Shown in pieces: positions 1 to 8,560 of a stretch of 64,000 nt of DNA (the first letter of the stretch is position 1; each line of letters begins with the position of its first letter). This DNA comes from Acidobacteriaceae bacterium. GTDB lineage: Bacteria > Acidobacteriota > Terriglobia > Terriglobales > Acidobacteriaceae. A program made the position numbers and the translations under genes. The notes beneath the pieces are model-generated. The model ran no database searches. It was not told where the DNA came from and worked only from the letters and a program-made list of their open reading frames with translations. Location: assembly GCA_003134655.1 (NCBI GenBank), contig PLBY01000084.1:54657-118656 (forward strand), written 5' to 3'.

Positions 1-1
1 C

Positions 2-868
2 GATCAGGCGGTCGCGCAAAAGATCGATCCGTGGTCGGTGCACATGGTGCTTTACTGGACTGCATTCATTCGCGGTGACGAAGCGGCCATGCAGCAGGAA
101 CTCGCGCAATCCACGGGCAAGGTGCAGGAGACGATCACTGTTCTGCTTCATGCGCAGGGTGAGTGCGCGCAGGGCAAGATCAAGAAAGCGCGCGAAAGCC
201 TTGCCCGTTCCGCCGCTGCCGCCCAGGCTCACGGGATCAAGGAATGGGTTGCACTGAGTCTGGCCGGCGAGGCGTACTGCAACGCCGAGACCGGCTTTGT
301 CCCGGAAGCGCGCCAGGCCATGAATGCCGCTCTGGCTGCTTCCGAAACCGCAGAGTCGCAAGCCGATGCCGCCCGCGTATTTGCCCGCACCGGAGACACG
401 GCCCGCGCGGAGAAGCTGGTTGCAGATCTCGCGAAGGAACATCCCTTCGACACCCTTCTCAACCAGGTGAGGCTCCCCACGGCGCGAGCCATCCTCGACC
501 TGCAACGTAACCAGCCTGCCCAAGCGATCGCGGCGCTCGAACCCGCCAAGCTCTACGAATTGGGCGCGGATCGGCGGTCTCTCAGTACTTACCAGGCGAT
601 CTACGTCCGCGGAGAGGCCTACCTTCACTCTCACGACGGGGCCAATGCGGCACTGGAATACCAGAAGATTCTTGACCACCGCGGGGTTCAGCCCACTAGC
701 CTGTTTCTTTCTCTGGCAAAGCTCGGATTGGGTCGCGCCTACGGGCTACAGGGCAATACGGCAAAAGCCAAGACGGCTTATCAGGATTTCTTCGCCATCT
801 GGAAAGACGCCGATCCCGACGTCCCTCTTCTTAAGGCGGCAAAAGCGGAATACGAGAAGCTGAAGTAG
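2..868 (+). CDS. TPR-repeat protein, C-terminal part (5' truncated by window edge)
   Basis: The frame is open back to base 2, so the true start lies outside the window; the first in-frame GTG at 38 is only internal. The visible 288 residues are alpha-helical, alanine-rich tetratricopeptide-like repeats ending in AKAEYEKLK. Acidobacterial Ser/Thr kinases often end in such a TPR tail, and a complete kinase of that type lies at 45549-47945 in this window. It is therefore probably the tail of a kinase or a large TPR regulator, but no kinase domain is visible here. TPRs usually mediate protein contacts. The TPR assignment is fairly sure; the kinase link is inference. Confidence 0.75.
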   Translation, partial: DQAVAQKIDPWSVHMVLYWTAFIRGDEAAMQQELAQSTGKVQETITVLLHAQGECAQGKIKKARESLARSAAAAQAHGIKEWVALSLAGEAYCNAETGFVPEARQAMNAALAASETAESQADAARVFARTGDTARAEKLVADLAKEHPFDTLLNQVRLPTARAILDLQRNQPAQAIAALEPAKLYELGADRRSLSTYQAIYVRGEAYLHSHDGANAALEYQKILDHRGVQPTSLFLSLAKLGLGRAYGLQGNTAKAKTAYQDFFAIWKDADPDVPLLKAAKAEYEKLK

Positions 869-1005
869 CTTGAACGGTCCGCAGGCTCGCTCAACTATCG
901 AGTCAATGAGCATCGGGCAAAGCGTGTGATGGCCTAGTTTCGTCAACAATCTGGACCCCGTTCCTATTTCAGCGTAAGGTTCTGTGTTGAGTCGTAATAA
1001 ATTCT

Positions 1006-1932
1006 ATGACCGCCGCCGCTCAGGAAACGAATGCGTCGACCGAAGTTCCCTCGCTCTGGCCCGGCTGGCTGTGCTGCTGCTGTTTTGCACTTTTGGTTCT
1101 GCCTCTGACCGGCTGCGATCGAGATAGCGGACTGAAACTCTTTGGCTATGATCGTGCCAGCCTTCTGAAGAGGTACACGCCGCAAGATGACGAAGCTTTG
1201 GCAATTCGTTACGTTAATTTGCTTCGACAAAGTCAATTTGAGCAGATCGAAGACCGTCTCGATCCCAGCATTAAGAACTCTGAAACGCGCGACACGCTGA
1301 CGAGGATGTATTCCACAATTCCTACTGGCGAACCAACGTCGATAAGAGCTGTCGATTCGAGTGTTGTCCATAGCAGGAATAGCTCTATCAGCAGTATCAC
1401 TCTGGAATACGAGTTCGAGCCCCATGCGGTCCTGCTAAACGGAAGAACAGAGGTTTTTGGGACATGGCTTATAGCTCAGGTTGTTATTCAGACGAAAGAA
1501 GGTGTCAAAACTATAGCTGGACTCCACGTTGCGCCAAGTTCCGAATCCTTTGAGGAGATCAATGCGTTCACTCTTGCAAACAAGGGCATCTCCCAGTATG
1601 TGGGCCTGTGCCTTGCCGTCGGAGTTGCAGCATTTACCTTGTACGCTTTCGTGTTGTGTGCGCGGACCAGGTTGGGCAAGAAGAAATGGATTTGGCTGAT
1701 TTTGATACTAGTCGGAGTTTTCCGGCTTACCGTGAACTGGACGACTGGAGAGTGGTCGCTGACGCCGTTGACCGTTCAAGTGCCACCCGTCACGTGTTTC
1801 TCGACGTTCTACGGCCCGTGGATGGTCCAAATAGCGGTTCCTTTGGGGGCCATCGCTTTTCTGCTGTGGCGAGAAAAACTCACATCTGAAGCTGCTTCGT
1901 CGCCTCTCCAATCACCTGCTTCAGGCCAATGA
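1006..1932 (+). CDS. hypothetical lipoprotein-like membrane protein
   Basis: This 308-residue protein is not one I recognise. A hydrophobic, cysteine-rich segment near residues 24-36 ends in LTGC, which resembles a lipobox, preceded by an unusually long N-terminus. A soluble domain of about 150 residues follows. The C-terminal third has three hydrophobic stretches (around GLCLAVGVAAF, WIWLILILVGVF and the segment before LLWREK) that look like membrane helices. No clear Shine-Dalgarno precedes the ATG at 1006, so the start could be further in. It stands alone between the TPR gene and the EamA gene, on the same strand as both. Confidence 0.6.
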   Translation: MTAAAQETNASTEVPSLWPGWLCCCCFALLVLPLTGCDRDSGLKLFGYDRASLLKRYTPQDDEALAIRYVNLLRQSQFEQIEDRLDPSIKNSETRDTLTRMYSTIPTGEPTSIRAVDSSVVHSRNSSISSITLEYEFEPHAVLLNGRTEVFGTWLIAQVVIQTKEGVKTIAGLHVAPSSESFEEINAFTLANKGISQYVGLCLAVGVAAFTLYAFVLCARTRLGKKKWIWLILILVGVFRLTVNWTTGEWSLTPLTVQVPPVTCFSTFYGPWMVQIAVPLGAIAFLLWREKLTSEAASSPLQSPASGQ

Positions 1933-2062
1933 AATGAAGTGCGCGTCCGTGGTTGGCGAAAAATCCCCATATCACCCGTTAACGTTCCTCTCCGCAATTC
2001 TAGAATCCAACCCCTCGCCACACGCGTCTGATATCTTTTAACTTCCCCTGATTCTCACGACA

Positions 2063-3013
2063 ATGCATTCTGCTCAGCGCCCAAGCCGGTGGATGGTGAT
2101 TCTTGCCTTTGGACTCGTGTACCTGTTCTGGGGCTCGACCTATCTCGGTATCGATATCGCCGTCGAGACCATTCCTCCGGCTCTGATGTGCGGGGTGCGC
2201 TTTTCCATAGCGGGCACCATCATGCTGGCCGTCTGCGCCGCGACCGGGCGGAAGATTCTTTACTCGCCCAAGCAGATCGCACTAGCCGCAGTCGTAGGCC
2301 TGCTGCTCCTGATGGGCGGTAACCTTACGCTGTCGTACGCGGAACTCACCGTCTCCTCGGGCTTGGCCGCGCTCATCATCGCCATCACCCCGCTGTGGTT
2401 TCTGGTGCTCGATTCCCTGCTGCTTGGCGACCACCACATCTCCGGACGCGGCAAGGCCGGACTCATATTAGGAATCTTAGGACTACTTGTTCTGGTATGG
2501 CCGCAGCTGCGATCCGGCACCATGGGACATCGCGAATTCTGGGCCTCGATCAGCCTGATCGCCGGATCGTTCTCCTGGGCGTTGGGATCGGTGCTCTCGA
2601 AGCGCTGGCAGTCCGGCATGGACGTATTCAGCTCCACCGGCTGGCAAGTCACGGCAGCCGGCGCGGGAAATTTTATCTTTGCGTTATTCAACCGCGATCT
2701 CGCGCACGTCCGCTGGACCGCCCGCAGCCTCAGCGCCACCATGTACCTGGTGGTGTGCGGCTCCTGGATCGGCTACACGGCATACATCTGGCTGCTGGAA
2801 CACGTTCCCACGTCCAAGGTCTCAACCTACGCGTACGTGAATCCGGTGGTGGCCGTGTTCCTGGGCTGGCTGATTCTGCACGAGCGCGTCGACCGCTTTA
2901 TCCTGGCGGGAAGCGCGATTGTTGTACTCTCCGTCATCCTGGTCACCAGCGCGAAAGTAAAGGAGAAGACGGTCGCCGAAGAGCTACCGGCGGTAGAGGC
3001 AGCGGGAGACTGA
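2063..3013 (+). CDS. EamA/DMT-superfamily transporter (YedA-like)
   Basis: The protein has 316 residues and about ten hydrophobic helices in two halves, the layout of EamA drug/metabolite transporters. The N-terminal motif FWGSTYLGIDIAVETIPP and the second-half segment ending LGWLILHERVD are typical of the YedA/RhaT-like branch. Members of this family are inner-membrane exporters of amino acids or small metabolites; the substrate cannot be read from sequence. The stop is 21 bases before the rhomboid gene start, so the two are probably co-transcribed. Confidence 0.85.
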   Translation: MHSAQRPSRWMVILAFGLVYLFWGSTYLGIDIAVETIPPALMCGVRFSIAGTIMLAVCAATGRKILYSPKQIALAAVVGLLLLMGGNLTLSYAELTVSSGLAALIIAITPLWFLVLDSLLLGDHHISGRGKAGLILGILGLLVLVWPQLRSGTMGHREFWASISLIAGSFSWALGSVLSKRWQSGMDVFSSTGWQVTAAGAGNFIFALFNRDLAHVRWTARSLSATMYLVVCGSWIGYTAYIWLLEHVPTSKVSTYAYVNPVVAVFLGWLILHERVDRFILAGSAIVVLSVILVTSAKVKEKTVAEELPAVEAAGD

Positions 3014-3034
3014 AAGTCGGAAAGCAGATTCTGA

Positions 3035-4183
3035 ATGGCAAATTGCACCAGCTGCGGACGTGAATTACCGGCATTCTCTACTGGCCCACTCAGCACCTTG
3101 TGCCGTGATTGTCAGGCGAGAGAGAATTCTCCTTCGCCCCTCCCTTCAGTCACTCCTTCCGACAAGCGATCTCCCGCCATTTCGCTGACGAAAGTTCTCG
3201 TCGGAATCAACGTTGCGGTTTTCGCCTTGATGACGGTCGCGGGTGCATCCTTCCTATCGCCGACAAGTGCCCAACTGCTGAAATGGGGAGCCAACTGGGG
3301 CCCCCTTTCGCTTACGACGAAGCCCTGGCGGATATTGACTTCGAACTACGTGCACATCGGAATCATCCACATCGGCTTCAACATGTGGTGCCTGCTCAAC
3401 CTGGGCGCACTGGCACAGCGTATTTTTGACCGGTGGACTTATCTTCTGATCTACACGGCTACGGGTATCGCCGGAAGCGTTGCCAGTCTTTGGTGGCATC
3501 CCACCGTGGTCGGAGCTGGAGCCTCGGGCGCAATTTTCGGACTCGCCGGAGCTTTAATTGCATCCCTCTATCTGGGCAAGCTGCCTATTCCAAAACAGGC
3601 CATCCAGTCCACGATGAAGAGCCTGCTAATGTTCGCGGCCTACAACTTGTTCTTCGGGTTGACTCAGGGCATCGACAATGCGGCCCACATCGGCGGGCTA
3701 GTCTCGGGATTGGCGCTCGGCGCGTTCTTTGCCAAACATCTCACCGGATCTGCGGAGGTTCGCCAGCAGTGGCGCAACCTCGCCTTTGTGCTCAGCGTTC
3801 TGCTGCTCAGTACCGGGATGTATTTCGTTCGGCATCAGCACCAGGAGCTTACTGCCGTCGTCAACCCGTACGACTACTTTGACCAGTACGAGAAGGCGAT
3901 GGACGCGTTCCGGCAAAAAGACTATGCGAAAACGGTCGAGGCCTGCCAGAAGATGGTTCAGTCGAATCCGAGCTCGGCCGAGGCTCATTTCTTGCTAGGT
4001 CTTGCCTACGAGACCGCTGAGAATCCGGACGGCGCGATTCCTCAGTTCCAGGAAGCTCTGCGGTTGAATCCGAAATACTCGGAAGCAGCCGCCGGACTGG
4101 CCGAGGCCTACAAATCGAAAGGCATGGATCGCGAGTCGAAAGAAGCGGCGCACAAAGCGGTGGAACTCAAAGGCGGTCACTAG
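3035..4183 (+). CDS. rhomboid-family intramembrane serine protease with N-terminal zinc ribbon and C-terminal TPR
   Basis: The protein has 382 residues. Residues 4-26 form a small zinc-ribbon-like knuckle (C4, C7, C23, C26). Residues 50-260 are a rhomboid domain with six to seven membrane helices. The catalytic dyad is visible: Ser164 in GAGASGAIFG and His218 in NAAHIGG; the HIGFNMW motif lies at about 112-118. Residues 275-382 contain TPR units (ALRLNPKYSEAAAGLAEAY). Rhomboids cleave transmembrane substrates within the bilayer. The TPR and zinc ribbon probably recruit substrates or partners, which is inference. It follows the EamA gene closely. Confidence 0.9.
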   Translation: MANCTSCGRELPAFSTGPLSTLCRDCQARENSPSPLPSVTPSDKRSPAISLTKVLVGINVAVFALMTVAGASFLSPTSAQLLKWGANWGPLSLTTKPWRILTSNYVHIGIIHIGFNMWCLLNLGALAQRIFDRWTYLLIYTATGIAGSVASLWWHPTVVGAGASGAIFGLAGALIASLYLGKLPIPKQAIQSTMKSLLMFAAYNLFFGLTQGIDNAAHIGGLVSGLALGAFFAKHLTGSAEVRQQWRNLAFVLSVLLLSTGMYFVRHQHQELTAVVNPYDYFDQYEKAMDAFRQKDYAKTVEACQKMVQSNPSSAEAHFLLGLAYETAENPDGAIPQFQEALRLNPKYSEAAAGLAEAYKSKGMDRESKEAAHKAVELKGGH

Positions 4184-4191
4184 ACCCGGGC

Positions 4192-4881
4192 CTACTTCGA
4201 ACCTTCCTCATCCTCCTCCGCATCATTCACCAGATCCACCACATGCCCCCGGATGGCAAACGTCTGTCTCGCTCCGGCCGCCAGCTCAAAGCTGACCCGC
4301 ACGGGGCTGCGCTGCCAAGACGGCACCGGACACGCCGAGTCCGGTGCCGCGTCCTCTGCCACTCCGGCGTTGGACAATTCCTTCTTTAGCACCGGCTTGC
4401 GCCGGCTGAGTTGCGCCACCATGGCGTACATCTTCTTTCCATCGTCCGCCACGCCGCAATACGCAACATAGTCCCGGTACCAGCTGGCGCCGGAATAATA
4501 GGCATCGAACTCGGGAAGATTGATCGGGGCCACGCGGCCCGTCACGCGATCCACCAGCAGCCATCCACCACGCTGCCACTGCCAACGTGGGGCGGAATCT
4601 TCGGGAAGACTGTCATTCACCCGAAACATGCGCCGTACCACGAACAGCCGGTCCGTCACTTCATGCGGAGGGCCGAGCACATATTCTTTCACGCGTCCGT
4701 CTACAAACAGCGCTCGGATCTTGAGAGTCAGCGGCTTGTCCTCCGTTCCACCCGGAAACCACTGCACCGCCGTCCATTTTCCGAAGGCGATAACATGGAC
4801 TTTCGCGGCTGCGCTTGCCGTAGTCGTCAGCAGCGCCGTTAGAATAAGCAAATGAAACAACACCTTTCGCACAATCCGCAT
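4192..4881 (-). CDS. hypothetical secreted protein
   Basis: The chosen ATG gives 229 residues beginning MRIVRKVLFHLLILTALLTTTASAAAKV, a clear Sec signal peptide with an AxA cleavage site; a longer ORF starts at 4917 but places 12 residues ahead of the n-region. The mature part is tryptophan-rich (KWTAVQWFPGG, PRWQWQRGGW) and ends in an acidic tail (NDAEEDEEGSK). I do not recognise the family. The gene converges with the rhomboid gene, only 8 bases between stops. Probably periplasmic. Confidence 0.65.
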   Translation of the reverse strand: MRIVRKVLFHLLILTALLTTTASAAAKVHVIAFGKWTAVQWFPGGTEDKPLTLKIRALFVDGRVKEYVLGPPHEVTDRLFVVRRMFRVNDSLPEDSAPRWQWQRGGWLLVDRVTGRVAPINLPEFDAYYSGASWYRDYVAYCGVADDGKKMYAMVAQLSRRKPVLKKELSNAGVAEDAAPDSACPVPSWQRSPVRVSFELAAGARQTFAIRGHVVDLVNDAEEDEEGSK

Positions 4882-5063
4882 GAGCCGAGAGTAGGCAGCC
4901 GACGAGACACACCGCAAGCGTTTCGGTCACATTCGTGAAATGATGGACCCGAAATGGGAATAGCGGAGTTCCGCAAACGGTGGTAGTGTTCAAAAAGCTG
5001 GCCTCGCCCGGCGGAAACTGCAAAATGGCGGTAAAATCAGGAGTCCGGTGAGCGGGTTTTGTC

Positions 5064-6131
5064 ATGACTGTCCTGCCTCCGTCTCGTTCCATTTCGCGGT
5101 TGGATGCGCGGACAACTTCGACGACCGAAGCCGCTTCTTATAAAGAGATGGGTGACCTTTTACCACGACGTCGCGCGCCGCGAATCCTGGTCGTCGACGA
5201 CCAGCCCAGCATTGCTGGCCTGATGAGCCAGTTGCTCTCCATGCGCGGCTACGACGTGACAACAGCGTCCAATGCCGAGCAGGCCGAGGCCGAAGTGCGC
5301 CGGCAACTGCCGGACCTGATCCTCTCGGACGTAATGATGCCGGGCAAGTCAGGATACGAATTCTGCCGCAGCTTAAAGGAAAACCCGGCCACGCGCCTGA
5401 TTCCTTTCGTGCTCATCACCGGACTCAGCGATAGCAGCGACAAAGTGCACGGCATCGAGGCTGGCGCCGACGATTTCCTCAACAAGCCGGTTCTCGCTGA
5501 GGAACTGATCGCCCGCGTGAAATCGCTGCTCCGTTTGAAGGAATTCACCGACGAGTTGGAGACCGCCGACTCCGTTCTCTGCACCCTGGGCCTGATCGTC
5601 GAAGGCCGCGATCCCTATACCGAAGGCCATTGCGAACGCCTGTCAGTTCGCGCCGCGGATTTGGGCCGCCACCTCGGCATGGACGAGGATTCCATCATCG
5701 CCCTGAAGCGAGGCGGATACCTGCACGACCTCGGCAAGATCGCCGTGCCCGACGAGATTCTGAAAAAAGGCAGCGACCTTACTCCCGCGGAATGGGCCGT
5801 CATGAAACTTCATCCCATTACCGGCGAGAACATCTGCAAGCCTCTGCATTCGCTGCGCCTGGTCCTGCCCATCATCCGCCACCATCATGAGCACTCGGAT
5901 GGTTCCGGCTACCCTAACGGCCTGATTGGATCAGAAATTCCGGTACTCCCAAGAGTGCTTCAAGTCGTAGATGTATACGACGCGCTCCGCACCGCCCGCT
6001 CCTACAAACCGCCGCTGACTCACGAACTAGCAGCCCAGACCATGCGCGAGGAAGCTGCCCGCGGCCAGTGGGACGCCGAATTGGTCGGGGAGTACTTCTA
6101 CATGCTCGAGCAGCAGCGACAAGTAGCGTAG
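5064..6131 (+). CDS. response regulator with HD-GYP phosphodiesterase domain
   Basis: The protein has 355 residues. Residues 39-155 are a receiver domain: acidic pocket VVDDQ, phospho-acceptor Asp89 in LILSDVMMPG and Lys141 in FLNKP. Residues 170-350 are an HD-GYP domain with GHCERLS near 188, the HD pair at 221-222 (HDLGKI) and HHEHSDGSGYPNGL near 273. HD-GYP proteins hydrolyse cyclic di-GMP, so it probably lowers c-di-GMP in response to a sensor kinase encoded elsewhere. An alternative start at 5148 would drop the 28 residues ahead of the receiver domain. No partner gene is adjacent. Confidence 0.92.
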   Translation: MTVLPPSRSISRLDARTTSTTEAASYKEMGDLLPRRRAPRILVVDDQPSIAGLMSQLLSMRGYDVTTASNAEQAEAEVRRQLPDLILSDVMMPGKSGYEFCRSLKENPATRLIPFVLITGLSDSSDKVHGIEAGADDFLNKPVLAEELIARVKSLLRLKEFTDELETADSVLCTLGLIVEGRDPYTEGHCERLSVRAADLGRHLGMDEDSIIALKRGGYLHDLGKIAVPDEILKKGSDLTPAEWAVMKLHPITGENICKPLHSLRLVLPIIRHHHEHSDGSGYPNGLIGSEIPVLPRVLQVVDVYDALRTARSYKPPLTHELAAQTMREEAARGQWDAELVGEYFYMLEQQRQVA

Positions 6132-6134
6132 AGC

Positions 6135-6200
6135 AGCTTCTAGCTTCTAGCTCCTGGCTTCTAGCTTCTAGCTTCTAGCTCTTGGCTTCAAGCTCCTAGC
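6135..6200. repeat. tandem repeat of about 7 bp (AGCTTCT / TAGCTTC)
   Basis: Directly after the HD-GYP stop come about nine imperfect copies of AGCTTCT with variants such as GCTCCTGGC. The run has no ORF. It occupies the left part of a 291-base gap that otherwise holds a family C palindrome and a second short direct repeat. Confidence 0.85.
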
Positions 6201-6225
6201 ATTCACCTTCACCTATCAAGAATCG

Positions 6226-6303
6226 CTTTTGGGTGGCGCAGCGCTTCGAGCGCTGCGATCAACTTCTTCTTTTTCTTACGGGCTTTAGCCTCAGAGGTAC
6301 CTC
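6226..6303 (+). repeat. family C palindromic repeat, copy 1
   Basis: A short GC-rich hairpin (CAGCGCTTCGAGCGCTG) follows TTTTGGGTGG, and a second block GGGCTTTAGCC precedes CTCAGAGGTACC. The same two-block layout recurs at 33581 and 52956, with half-related copies at 28672 and 56255. Confidence 0.8.
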
Positions 6304-6387
6304 AACCGATTTCCGAAATCTTAAAAGCCCAACGTACAATGAGCAGTGCTTTCCATGCTGGCCAGCTTTCGGCTCACGGTCGCTCAG

Positions 6388-6420
6388 ACTGAGAACTGAG
6401 AACTGGCAACTGAGAACTGC
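6388..6420. repeat. short direct repeat, unit CTGAGAACT
   Basis: Four imperfect copies of ACTGAGAACT/ACTGGCAACT abut the TTG start of the following glycosyltransferase gene. The run takes the place where a ribosome binding site would be expected. Confidence 0.75.
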
Positions 6421-6422
6421 TC

Positions 6423-7202
6423 TTGGACCCCACTTACAGCATCGTGATCCCCGCCTATAACGAAAGCGCGCGCCTGGGCGCGACGCTCGAGAAGGTGCTG
6501 GCCTACGTGCACGCTCAAAGATGGGATGCGGAAGTCATCGTCGTCAACGACGGCTCCCGCGACAACACTGCAGACATCGTTCGCGCATTCGCGACAAAAG
6601 ATCCCGTGCTGCGCCTGGTGGAAAACCCCGGCAACCACGGCAAAGGATACAGTGTGCGCAACGGCATGCTCAACACGCGCGGGCGGATCGTTCTATTCAG
6701 CGACGCCGACTTGTCCTCGCCGATCGAAGAAGCTCCCAAGCTCCTTCAGGCGCTGGATGACGGCGCCGACATCGCCATCGGCTCGCGCTGGCTGCGCGCC
6801 GAAACCCAGACCCAGCGCCAGCCTTTGCACCGACAGGTCTTCGGCCGCATTTTCAACCTGGTGCTACGCCTCACGCTCGGTCTGCAATTCAAAGACACGC
6901 AGTGCGGCTTCAAAGCCTTCAAACAACCTGCGGTTCAGGCAATCTTCCCGCTGCAAAAGATTGAACGCTGGGGCTTCGACCCGGAGATTCTGTTCCTGGC
7001 AAAAAAGCTGAAATTCAAAACGCAGGAAGTCTCCGTCGCCTGGGGACACAGCGGCGGAACCCGCATCAATCCCCTGGTTGATGGCTCACGCATGGTGATG
7101 GAAATGCTTCGAGTCCGATGGTACGACCTGACCGGTAGATACAACAGCGCCCCCGCACCAGCCACCAAGCCGCTCCCCACCCCCCGCGGGCCCCAAACCT
7201 AG
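6423..7202 (+). CDS. family 2 glycosyltransferase, dolichyl/polyprenyl-phosphate sugar transferase type
   Basis: The protein has 259 residues from a TTG codon, needed to include the first strand (YSIVIPAYNES). A GT-A fold is indicated by VIVVNDGSRDNTA near 38 and the metal-binding FSDADLSSP near 92. The region KDTQCGFKAF near 157 and EILFLAKK near 188 match dolichyl-phosphate glucosyl/mannosyltransferases, which move a sugar from a nucleotide donor to a polyprenyl phosphate. The C-terminus is proline-rich with no membrane anchor. No ribosome binding site is visible because a direct repeat precedes the start. Confidence 0.88.
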   Translation: MDPTYSIVIPAYNESARLGATLEKVLAYVHAQRWDAEVIVVNDGSRDNTADIVRAFATKDPVLRLVENPGNHGKGYSVRNGMLNTRGRIVLFSDADLSSPIEEAPKLLQALDDGADIAIGSRWLRAETQTQRQPLHRQVFGRIFNLVLRLTLGLQFKDTQCGFKAFKQPAVQAIFPLQKIERWGFDPEILFLAKKLKFKTQEVSVAWGHSGGTRINPLVDGSRMVMEMLRVRWYDLTGRYNSAPAPATKPLPTPRGPQT

Positions 7203-7240
7203 CGTTGTCTCCCGGAGACACGCGGGGAGAAAGATAGTCT

Positions 7241-7333
7241 GTCATCCTGAGCGGCGTTTTTTGCCGCGAAGGATCTATGCAACTTTCTCGCCGCGGGCAA
7301 ATTGCATAGGTCCTTCGCTTCGCTCAGGATGAC
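7241..7333. repeat. family B MITE-like inverted repeat, copy 1 (long form)
   Basis: The element begins GTCATCCTGAGCG and ends CGCTCAGGATGAC, a perfect 13-bp terminal inverted repeat. Inside is a second pair, CGAAGGATCTATGCAA against TTGCATAGGTCCTTCG. It lies between the converging glycosyltransferase and leuB genes and could act as a bidirectional terminator. Related long copies are at 24436 and 38832. Confidence 0.9.
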
Positions 7334-7341
7334 AACGCATA

Positions 7342-8424
7342 TTAATGTGACGCCGCCTTGACGGCCTCGGCAACTCTCTGCCCCATCTCCGTCGTGGAAA
7401 CCGACGCATGGGATTTCCCCGCGAGATCCGCCGTCCGCGCACCTTTCGAGAGCACCGCCGAAACCGCCCTCTCAACGCACGTCGCTTCCGTCTCCAACTG
7501 AAACGAATGCCGCAACAACATCGCCACCGACAAAATCGCTCCCAGCGGATTGGCAATTCCCTTCCCCGCAATGTCCGGCGCCGAACCGTGCACCGGTTCA
7601 TACAGACCAACCGGCCCTCCGATGCTCGCCGAAGCCAACAGTCCCAAAGATCCCACTACCCCACCGGCCTGATCCGACAAAATGTCCCCAAACATGTTCT
7701 CGGTGAGCAGGACGTCGAAATCCCTAGGCCGCTGCACCAGCAACATCGCGGCCGAATCGACATACTGATGTCCCAGCTTCACCTCGGGATAATCCTTCGC
7801 CACGCGCGTCACCACGTCCCGCCACAGCCGCGAACATTCCAGCACGTTAGCCTTGTCCACCGACAAAACCTTGCGCCGCCGCTTCATCGCCAACTCAAAC
7901 GCCACACGCGCGATGCGCTCGATCTCCGATTCGCCGTACCGCATGGTGTTCACCGCGACCCGCGATCCCGGCGCACCTTCGATCGACCTTGGTGATCCAA
8001 AATAGGCTCCGCCCAGCAACTCGCGCACGATCATGATGTCAGTCCCGCGCACCAGTTCCGCCCGCAGAGGAGAACAATCCTCCAGCGCAGGAAAAAACAC
8101 CGCCGGACGCAGGTTGGCATACGCCCCCAACTCACGCCGTATGCGAAGCAATCCCGCCTCAGGGCGAAGGTGACCCGGATTGTGATCGAACGCCGGACTC
8201 CCCACCGCCCCCAAAAGCACCGCAGAGGAATCCAGACAGGCCTTTACAGTATCCGCAGGCAACGGATCGTTCACCGCGGCGAGCGCCGCTCCGCCGATGA
8301 GTTTGGTTTGTAACTGAAGTCGATGCCCAAAGCCTTCAGCCACCGCTTGCAGAACGAGAACGGCCTGCTCGGTCACTTCCGGACCAATGCCGTCTCCAGG
8401 GAGAATCGTAAGTTTCAGAAGCAT
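7342..8424 (-). CDS. leuB: 3-isopropylmalate dehydrogenase
   Basis: The full-length protein of 360 residues starts LKLTILPGDGIGPEV and carries the isocitrate/isopropylmalate dehydrogenase signature around NMFGDILSDQAGGVVGSLG and GLYEPVHGSAPDIAGKG. It oxidatively decarboxylates 3-isopropylmalate in leucine synthesis, using NAD and a divalent metal, in the cytoplasm. It lies 136 bases downstream of leuA on the same strand. leuC and leuD, for the isomerase between the two steps, are not in the window. Confidence 0.97.
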   Translation of the reverse strand: MLLKLTILPGDGIGPEVTEQAVLVLQAVAEGFGHRLQLQTKLIGGAALAAVNDPLPADTVKACLDSSAVLLGAVGSPAFDHNPGHLRPEAGLLRIRRELGAYANLRPAVFFPALEDCSPLRAELVRGTDIMIVRELLGGAYFGSPRSIEGAPGSRVAVNTMRYGESEIERIARVAFELAMKRRRKVLSVDKANVLECSRLWRDVVTRVAKDYPEVKLGHQYVDSAAMLLVQRPRDFDVLLTENMFGDILSDQAGGVVGSLGLLASASIGGPVGLYEPVHGSAPDIAGKGIANPLGAILSVAMLLRHSFQLETEATCVERAVSAVLSKGARTADLAGKSHASVSTTEMGQRVAEAVKAASH

Positions 8425-8560
8425 TGGGATGATTGAGTACTTGGGAGATTTAGCACTTGGGTAATTGAAAACCCTGTAATTCTATCGCGTAGGCGGGCGA
8501 ACGTGGCTGGGCGGTTCGTGAAATCACTCAATCACAAAATCCCTCAATGACTCAATTCTG
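8425..8560. repeat. leuA-leuB spacer with TCACTCAAT/GATTGAG-type direct repeats
   Basis: The 136-base spacer holds short imperfect repeats of TGAATCACTCAATCACA and CCTCAATGACTCAATT near 8517-8556, and related GATTGAGTACTTGGGAG/CACTTGGGTAATTGA units near 8430-8465. No ORF is present. The two genes can still be co-transcribed through it. Confidence 0.55.

Noticed and set aside
6135..6200. possible CRISPR array
   Set aside because: Units are only about 7 bp without spacers, so it is a simple tandem repeat.
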